Origin: Pochonia chlamydosporia 170
Taxonomy: Eukaryota > Ascomycota > Sordariomycetes > Hypocreales > Clavicipitaceae
Assembly: GCF_001653235.2 (NCBI RefSeq)
Contig: NC_035794.1
Location: 2,108,001-2,172,000, forward strand
Direction: 5' to 3'
DNA length: 64,000 nt
The notes under the pieces: model-generated
What the model saw: only the letters and a program-made list of their open reading frames with translations
Told to the model about the DNA's origin: nothing
The model's database searches: none
Made by a program: the position numbers and the translations under genes
Part shown: positions 58,101 to 64,000 of the stretch, piece after piece
How positions within the stretch are numbered: position 1 is the first letter of the stretch
Layout: the number at the start of each line of letters is the position of its first letter

Positions 58101-58404
58101 ATTGACGGCGGACGAGCAGAGACGGCAGGAATTGACGCAATCGACGGGGAGTTCTACGGCTGTTGCCTCCACGCTGGGGACTTTGCGGCGGCGCACAGAT
58201 ACGATTAGTGCTCGGTCATTTTCCAAGATTCTCGCCGAGGCTCATAAGCAGGACTTTGTGAAGAGGCGCAGGCCAGAGGAAGTGGTGGACGATGAGGCTG
58301 GCGAAGAGCCAAGTGACGAGGATGAGGAGGATGAGGATGAGGAGGCCGAGGCGGCGAGTCTACTCGAGGAAGGTGAGGCTAGAGGACTCAGGAGTCGGCA
58401 TTAG
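55127..58404 (+). CDS. SYG1/XPR1-type SPX-EXS protein (phosphate export/signalling)
   Basis: Five exons (55127..55166, 55380..57181, 57235..57324, 57379..57673, 57743..58404) give 962 residues. The 40-nt first exon and the start of exon 2 encode the SPX hallmark MKFAKELERDAVPEWRIKYL then NYKAGKKYVKAV. The SPX domain continues after a disordered insert (EREFYEFMDSELEKVEAFYK, ALQEFYRGLELLKSYALLNR, FRKLNKKFDK). Several membrane helices follow, then the EXS domain (GLYPVEFRDFFLGDM, NGWDNPTQCNSNHSRLLGFL, RFFQCLRRYKDT, YFIMVIDPILRFAWIF). The tail is strongly acidic. SPX domains bind inositol pyrophosphates; relatives export phosphate or influence G-protein signalling. The 69-nt fourth intron has no in-frame stop. 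Confidence 0.93.
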
Positions 58405-58583
58405 AATGGGTCATGTCAACGTCAACATAGCATGAAGCGATTGCAATTGTAGTAGTCTTCAAAGTGTTCTATATTCTAGATAGTATATGCCTAGGCTTCG
58501 TTCTATCATGGTATCGCATCTGTTACACAGATTCTACCTCTTCCCGTCGCTAGATTCGTCCTGCGCTGATAGTTGCATCGAAA

Positions 58584-60370
58584 TCAAGACCACTCCTCAT
58601 CAATCTGCTCCCACAGATCCAAAAACCCCTTGAAAAACTTGACACCCAGGCCCGGATCCAAGGCGCCAGTCGTCGCTCTGACGGAATGCATGCTCAACTG
58701 CGCCAAGCCCGCATCCGCAGCCCTACAGCCCATGGCACTAGACAAGCTAGGCCCAATGGTGCCGCCGCTCCTCGAGTCGTTGCGAATCTGGAAATCTTGC
58801 GTCTTGGCACCAATAATTTCGCCTACTCGTCGTAGGATAGCCGTCGACACGGCATCAGTGGTCATGTGACCGTTGGAATCGCCGGCAATGGCAATACCTA
58901 CGTTTAGCTGGGGCACGTGTTGGTCTAGATACGTCTCCAGGAAGTTGGGGTTGCCGGCGTGTGTCACGTCCGCCGACAAGAGGAACGACTTGGCGTATGT
59001 TTGGCCGAGGAGGCCGGGGCCGTAGGTATCGGGGTTGAGGGCTTCGACGGTTCGTTCAATGACGATGGGGAGGAAGTTGCTGCGGGCGCCTTGACGGAGG
59101 AGCGAGCCGATTTCTTCGTCGTCAAACAGGGCGACGAGCTTGATGTAGCTGTCTGAGGACTTGGTGTCCGCGGCAAGGAGACCCATCAGGGCGGACCAGG
59201 AGCAGAGCTTATCGTCGATGCGGCCGGCGGTGATGAACTCCCTGTCCATGCCCATGGTCTGCGCGGGCTGGCTGTCGTAGAGCTCGAGTTCCCAGTTGAG
59301 AATGGAGGTGTAGGACGTGATGCCGAGTTGCTTGGCAATGAGCTGGACGAGTTTCCGGGGCTGGGTGTTCACAAAGGCGCCTTCATGTCCAAGCGGTTCG
59401 GCATCTTGTTCGGAATGCGGCGACGAGCTCTGCAGGCCGATTACGGGAACGGCCTGTGTCTCCTTGTTGTTGCTGCCAAACATGCCTACGCCAAAGTGAG
59501 GCGCGAGCGTGGGTATCTTGGCAATGGGCCAGTCCAGCTTGACGAGCTTGGTGGCCGTCTTGCCGGTTTCAGGGTCGCGCACCACGACGCGGCCGCCGAT
59601 GCTGAGATCGCGATCCCACCAGGTATGGTTCAGGCCGCCGGCGTATTGGGCCACGCCTAGCTGGACGTAGCCTGCCTTGCTGGGACGGTTGCTTATGGGC
59701 TTGAGGCGCGCGGTGAGGGCGTCGATGTGGCCGCCAATCATGCCCACGCCGTTGCCGGGCTTGTAGGCGTGGCCGACGGTGAAGGCGATGATGGTGCTGC
59801 CGTTGCGAGTCACCCAGTACTTGCCGCCTGGGCGGACTTTGCCGTTCCATGATTCTCGGGCGTCGAGCTACGACGGGCCTTGTTAGCAAGTGCATATTGT
59901 TTGTGCTGATAGATGCGTGTGGTTGTCACGGTATCCAACACGTTAATCGGCTGGGCGTTGCATACCTCCTCAAACCTGCTGTCGCTCAGCTTGCGCTTAA
60001 AATAATCAACGGTATGGAAAACGGTAGGGTTCTCCTGCAAAAAATCGCAAAACGGCTTCGTAAACGCCTCGGGTCGGCATTGCTCGACTTGGCAAAGGCG
60101 GCAGACCTGGCCCTCGCTAAGGGTCGGGTTCATCTGGTTGAGTTCGTAGGGTGTGAGCTTGGACATGCAGTGCCCGCAGACGTGGTTGTCTGGGGAGTTA
60201 CGGCCGTCCATGTCAGAGAGAATAAAGTTCTTTGACTTGAAGCTCGTCGCTGGTGATGTTGTGCTCTGAATGGGAGGCTGGCCCGGTGTCGGAGGTTGTT
60301 GACGCAGCGACAGAACGGAAGCGTAAGGGCTTGGCATGGGAGTTCGTCTCGTCATTGTTGCATGCCACAT
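58584..60370 (-). CDS. M18 aspartyl aminopeptidase with Cys-rich N-terminal extension
   Basis: Exons 59966..60370 and 58584..59867 (complement) give 562 residues. The M18 catalytic unit begins at about residue 102 (AFTKPFCDFLQENPTVFHTV). It carries the zinc ligands and catalytic residues in GMIGGHIDAL, AGRIDDKLCSWSALMGLL, ALFDDEEIGS and LLSADVTHAGNPNF, ending with a conserved MHSVRATTG. The family (Ape4/DNPEP, Lap4) removes N-terminal Asp/Glu in the cytosol or vacuole. The first 100 residues are extra: a Pro/Ser/Thr-rich start followed by C65-x2-C68 and C90-x2-C93-x4-C98, which could form a small zinc-binding unit. If translation starts lower, for example at Met54 (60211), the cysteines are still included. 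The 3' end is 180 bases from the convergent SPX-EXS gene. Confidence 0.93.
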
Positions 60371-62520
60371 GGAACGTAATAGATGTGTTGGAGGGCAAAC
60401 GAGGGAGTGGTCGATGAGTATATTGAGTGAGTAGAGAAGAGAGGAGATAAAGAAGACAGAGTGTGTCAGAGACAGGCGGTGGACCTTTGTGTTTCTATGT
60501 CATGTTGTGACCCCAGGCCAACGCCTAAGCCAAGGGTCTCATGATCTCCAAGTGGCAGCTGCTTTCTCCGGAGTGGCTTGACGGCGAGTGCCTGACCTGA
60601 CCGTCATCATTGATCCTGGCACTTGTTCCTGTGGCTGAGTCCAACCAAACTCCATCAATCCATTCGTCAACCATCACCATCACAGTTCAGTATTAGAATC
60701 ATGCCAAACAGTTTCACCGTCTGGACATTGATACGGTACCCGTTCCTGGCTTCTCTTCTTTGCTTAGTGGCTGAAGTCCCCACGACAGTCAAGGGTCTTT
60801 CAATGGCGTCACGCATTGCTTCTCACCACAACACATTTGATGATCCACCTGCCTCTTGTGGAAAAATGTCTGGACGCCGGTTGATAAGGAATTTGTAAGA
60901 CTCCCTGTCAAGAACATGGGGACACAAAATTTGAACGTTTTACCACATTGGTCGAATCTTGTACCTGTACCTTTTCCCATCATGAAATAACCATGCCCCA
61001 AGCCCCGGATCCGCCAACTACATAAGGACACAGTTGATCGAAACATTGACACCCTCGCACCTACAATCTATGGTCAAAGGTATTTGAACATATCGAAGTA
61101 TACACTAACACAACTCAATATACCTCAGCACACAGCGCGATATGCGATACCTTTCCTTGTTTAAATACGTCTGACCCCCACTGTGATTGGCGTCTTTCCG
61201 AGCTTCGTCAAGTGAATCAACGTTATTGGCGACGTGAAATTATTGGGAGGTATGAGAAGCGCAAGGTCATTCGATGTTCATCAAGCAACAATTTTATTTC
61301 GTCCTTGGCCGTTGTTCAAGAGGGTTCAATGTTGTGCCACTTTGGCTGCGTCTGCGTCACCTTTTGTTAATGAAGTTTACCGCCTGGCAACACACAACAC
61401 ATCGTAGTACAAGAGCTGAGCTCATCATTTCGGTTTCGTTTACTCCGTAGTCTCTCTTCATGTTTCTTACGTACCAAACCATGCCTTTAATGAAGCCTGA
61501 CCGTGCATCACAAATTCGGTAAACACTTGCCTCTTAGTGGCTACCGCATCCTGGCAACAAAGACGGCTTGTTGAAGTCACCACAGCACGAATATGTTTCA
61601 TTCCCATAGCCTATTGAGCCCAAATACCACGGCGAGTGTCGATATCCCTGGACTGGAGTGACCGTATCGGTACATGAGATGTTAGTATGGGAGCATTCCG
61701 GTTCCACAGCTCTGTAGGACATGTAACTCAGTCTCCTTCCGGGCTAGAGTTCCGATATCAGGTGTTTCTATATCCAGGTTTTTGTGAACTGCCGAAAGAC
61801 TGTATCCATCCAAATTGTGCCGTCAAATTGTTAGCTAAGCTTGTTATTTCGCCGCTCTCCGCTGGCAACGGCTACCCACGACGCCGACTTAACTCCGCCC
61901 TTCGACCCATTAGCAGCATGCAACTGTCAGTAACTTGGCACAAAGCGCTAGCAATTCGGAAGCTTCCCGAAATATTGGGTCGATTAATTATATCACATCT
62001 TTGGAGACATACATACTGTATGCTGACTTGACAAATCACTGACTGCTTCGATCACCAGTGAGCCCATGCCACTGCCTGAAAGTATAAAGGAACCGTTGTT
62101 CTTGATCGCTTTCCATGATTTAAACAACTGTAAGACACTCCCTTACCTGAAGAGCAGTTTGTCAGTTGTGGAAATCGTGGATACTAAAGCTGGACTGCCA
62201 TGGGCTTCGCCTCTTTACTCCACTGTTCTCACATACGTTGTGGTGTTGAGCAATAAAAGTCTGATAAGATTAGATCACAATGTTACTCCCTCAGTATTCC
62301 CGTAGTTCTTTTGTCATTTTTGACATGTTCCGACGCAGACCCGGCAATTTCCAAATCCAGGATGTGGCCAATCGGGTTCCTGAGACGAGCGTCCAAACTT
62401 TGAATTGCGTAGAGACTCTCCATATCGGCCTGCGATCATGACTGCTTCTCCAGTACACGGATAATCGGCACCAACGGCAGAATTACAATATGTTGAAGGA
62501 ATCCATTTACAAAGGTGGCT
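60371..62520. other. Intergenic region, no gene supported
   Basis: 2.15 kb between divergent genes. Short frames (60623-60898 plus, 61687-62031 plus) have no domain or splice support. I see no repeat or RNA gene. Confidence 0.4.
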
Positions 62521-64000
62521 ATGCTTCAAGATCCACTCCCTGTGTCCACTGCACTGGTGGAACAGGAACAAGTGTTTGATGGTATGTCGTTCCGGGTTAA
62601 GTACTAAAGCCTGAAATATCTCATATTATCTGATGATCAGTTGATCCTAACAACGACCCAAGTGCCGTAGAAGTATTTAAAATGGCTGTGTTGAAATCTG
62701 ATATCAGTCCAGCCGGCGTCACAAACTTGACTGTCCATTCATCTTCAAACGATGATGACACCGAGAATCACACGACACAGTTTGACCGTACGTACCAAAT
62801 TACTTCTGTATGACCCTATACTAATGTAGTTCAAGCCCATTCTTCCGACGGCGATGTCCTCTCAGCAGCTGGTGTAGACATGGGTAACGACGACCCAAGC
62901 TTACCGTGTCTCACGCTGAGGATGTGGGTTATCGGTATTGCGTTCTGTATCGTTGGGAGTGGTGTGAATACTCTCTACACGTTTCGATTTCCATCCGTCA
63001 CCTTGTCGCAGTCTGCGATCCAGTTCTTAGCCTATCCTGTGGGTAAGGCTTGGGAGTTCGTTGTGCCAGACTGGGGCGTCACCGTTTTTGGGACACGGCA
63101 CAGCTTAAATCCAGGTAGATTTAATCAGAAAGTGAGTACTGTGCTCAAAGTGTGTCGTCACTGTAGCAAGGCGCGACCAACTAATGAAACTCCACAGGAG
63201 AATATTCTGATCTATATCCTCGCCAACTTGAGCTACATGACACGTCTTAGTGCTGATGTTTTAACTGAGCAAAGGGTGTTTTATGGTCTGAAGGCTGGCT
63301 GGGGGTTCGAGTTATTGATGACACTGGCCACCATTTTGTTTGGCTTCGCCTTTGCAGGTCTGGCACGACCTCTTGTGGTGGAACCGCCCGAGTTGATCTG
63401 GCCGGGTGTTTTAGGAAACACTGCCCTCAACGCTGCTCTTCATGGCGGAGGCGGGAAAAAAGATACTTCTGGGTAAGTAAGCCATAACAATCATCACCAG
63501 AGCTGCGGCTGACACGATCTTTGGTTGCTTATAGGCACGCTTATACTTGGAAGGCGGCACGGTACAGGTTTTTTATGCTTACCTTCGTGGCTGGATTTGT
63601 TTGGTACTGGCTTCCGGATCTGATCTTTCCCGCTCTAAGCTATTTCACTTGGATTTGCTGGATCGCGCCGAATAATGTGGTAGTTAACCAAGTGTTTGGT
63701 ATGAAGAGTGGCATTGGCCTCCTTCCGTTTACTCTTGACTGTAAGGCTTGCTGTCTTAGTATTACATCTTCAAGCGCTTTCTTCCATTCAGAGCCCTAAT
63801 TATCTGTCACAGGGAGTCAAATATCCTACATAGGCTCACCTCTCATCGTCCCGACTTGGGTCATCTTCAACATACTGGCCTCTGTCGTCTTTTGGATCTG
63901 GGTCGTGACACCGGCCCTGTATTACTCCAACACTTGGTTGTCAGCATATCTCCCCTTACAAAGCAATTCCATCTTTGATGATACAGCTAGCGTGTACAAT
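62521..64000 (+). CDS. Oligopeptide (OPT-family) transporter, 5' part; runs off right edge
   Basis: Exons 62521..62581, 62641..62787, 62830..63131, 63198..63472, 63535..63740 and 63813..64000 (open at the window end) join in phase. After an acidic, hydrophilic N-terminus of about 95 residues the OPT core starts: SLPCLTLRMWVIGIAFCIVG, NTLYTFRFPSVTLSQSA, then LNPGRFNQKENILIYILANL, LSADVLTEQRVFYGLKAGWG, RPLVVEPPELIWPGVLGNTA, and later membrane segments and YYSNTWLSAYLPLQSNSIFD. OPT proteins are proton-coupled plasma-membrane importers of tetra- and pentapeptides and, in some lineages, glutathione or metal chelates. Intron 3 (63132-63197, 66 nt) has no in-frame stop. Confidence 0.92.

Noticed and set aside
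1..64000. CRISPR arrays, tRNA or rRNA genes, intact transposons
   Set aside because: No direct-repeat/spacer pattern, no GTTCRANNC-type tRNA arm in a foldable context and no transposase or reverse-transcriptase frame was found; the setting is a eukaryotic nuclear genome.

Overview
This is a window of a filamentous ascomycete nuclear genome. Genes are split by short introns (about 50-70 nt) with GT..AG ends and CTAAC/CTGAC-like branch sites. The content (three Zn2Cys6 regulators, a HET-domain protein, a P450, DUF3500, an F-box/ankyrin protein, GPI and single-pass surface proteins) is typical of Pezizomycotina. I infer Sordariomycetes, probably Hypocreales, from general protein character; this is not proven here. 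About 25 gene models are supported and most were rebuilt exon by exon with consistent phases. There is no sign of tRNA, rRNA, CRISPR or intact transposons.

Layout. (1) 1-400: left-edge secreted-protein gene whose frame breaks in an A15 run. (2) 1.5-7.7 kb: co-oriented trio of Zn2Cys6 regulator, DapA/HOGA-type aldolase and MFS sugar(-acid) transporter, which looks like a small catabolic cluster. (3) 8.1-10.2 kb: two convergent surface-protein genes (single-pass membrane, GPI-anchored). (4) 11.7-18 kb: second Zn2Cys6 regulator (with a GC-AG intron), HET-domain protein, divergent choline-kinase-like protein. (5) 18.2-29 kb: FAD monooxygenase divergent from a small unknown protein, a P450, then a DUF3500 protein divergent from a fumarylacetoacetate-hydrolase-family protein. 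This resembles an aromatic/xenobiotic catabolic neighbourhood. (6) 30-31.8 kb: secreted GH75 chitosanase fused to a PL7-like lyase domain. (7) 32.3-40 kb: F-box-like protein, secreted alpha/beta hydrolase followed by a third Zn2Cys6 regulator, and a secreted protein like bacterial tungstate-type solute-binding proteins. (8) 40.4-45 kb: CAF-1 large subunit and a conserved basic/Ser-rich protein. (9) 45-50.7 kb: a gene-poor stretch rich in short repeats. (10) 50.7-60.4 kb: F-box/ankyrin protein, SYG1/XPR1-type SPX-EXS protein, M18 aspartyl aminopeptidase with a Cys-rich N-terminal extension. (11) 62.5-64 kb: start of an oligopeptide (OPT) transporter that runs off the right edge.

Housekeeping genes (CAF-1, SYG1, M18) lie on the right and accessory/metabolic genes on the left. 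The most unusual items are the GH75-PL7 fusion (a possible dual attack on chitosan- and polyuronate-containing cell walls), the orphan bacterial-type solute-binding protein, and the small cluster-like gene groups with their own regulators. All functions are read from sequence features and family knowledge; no database search was run.
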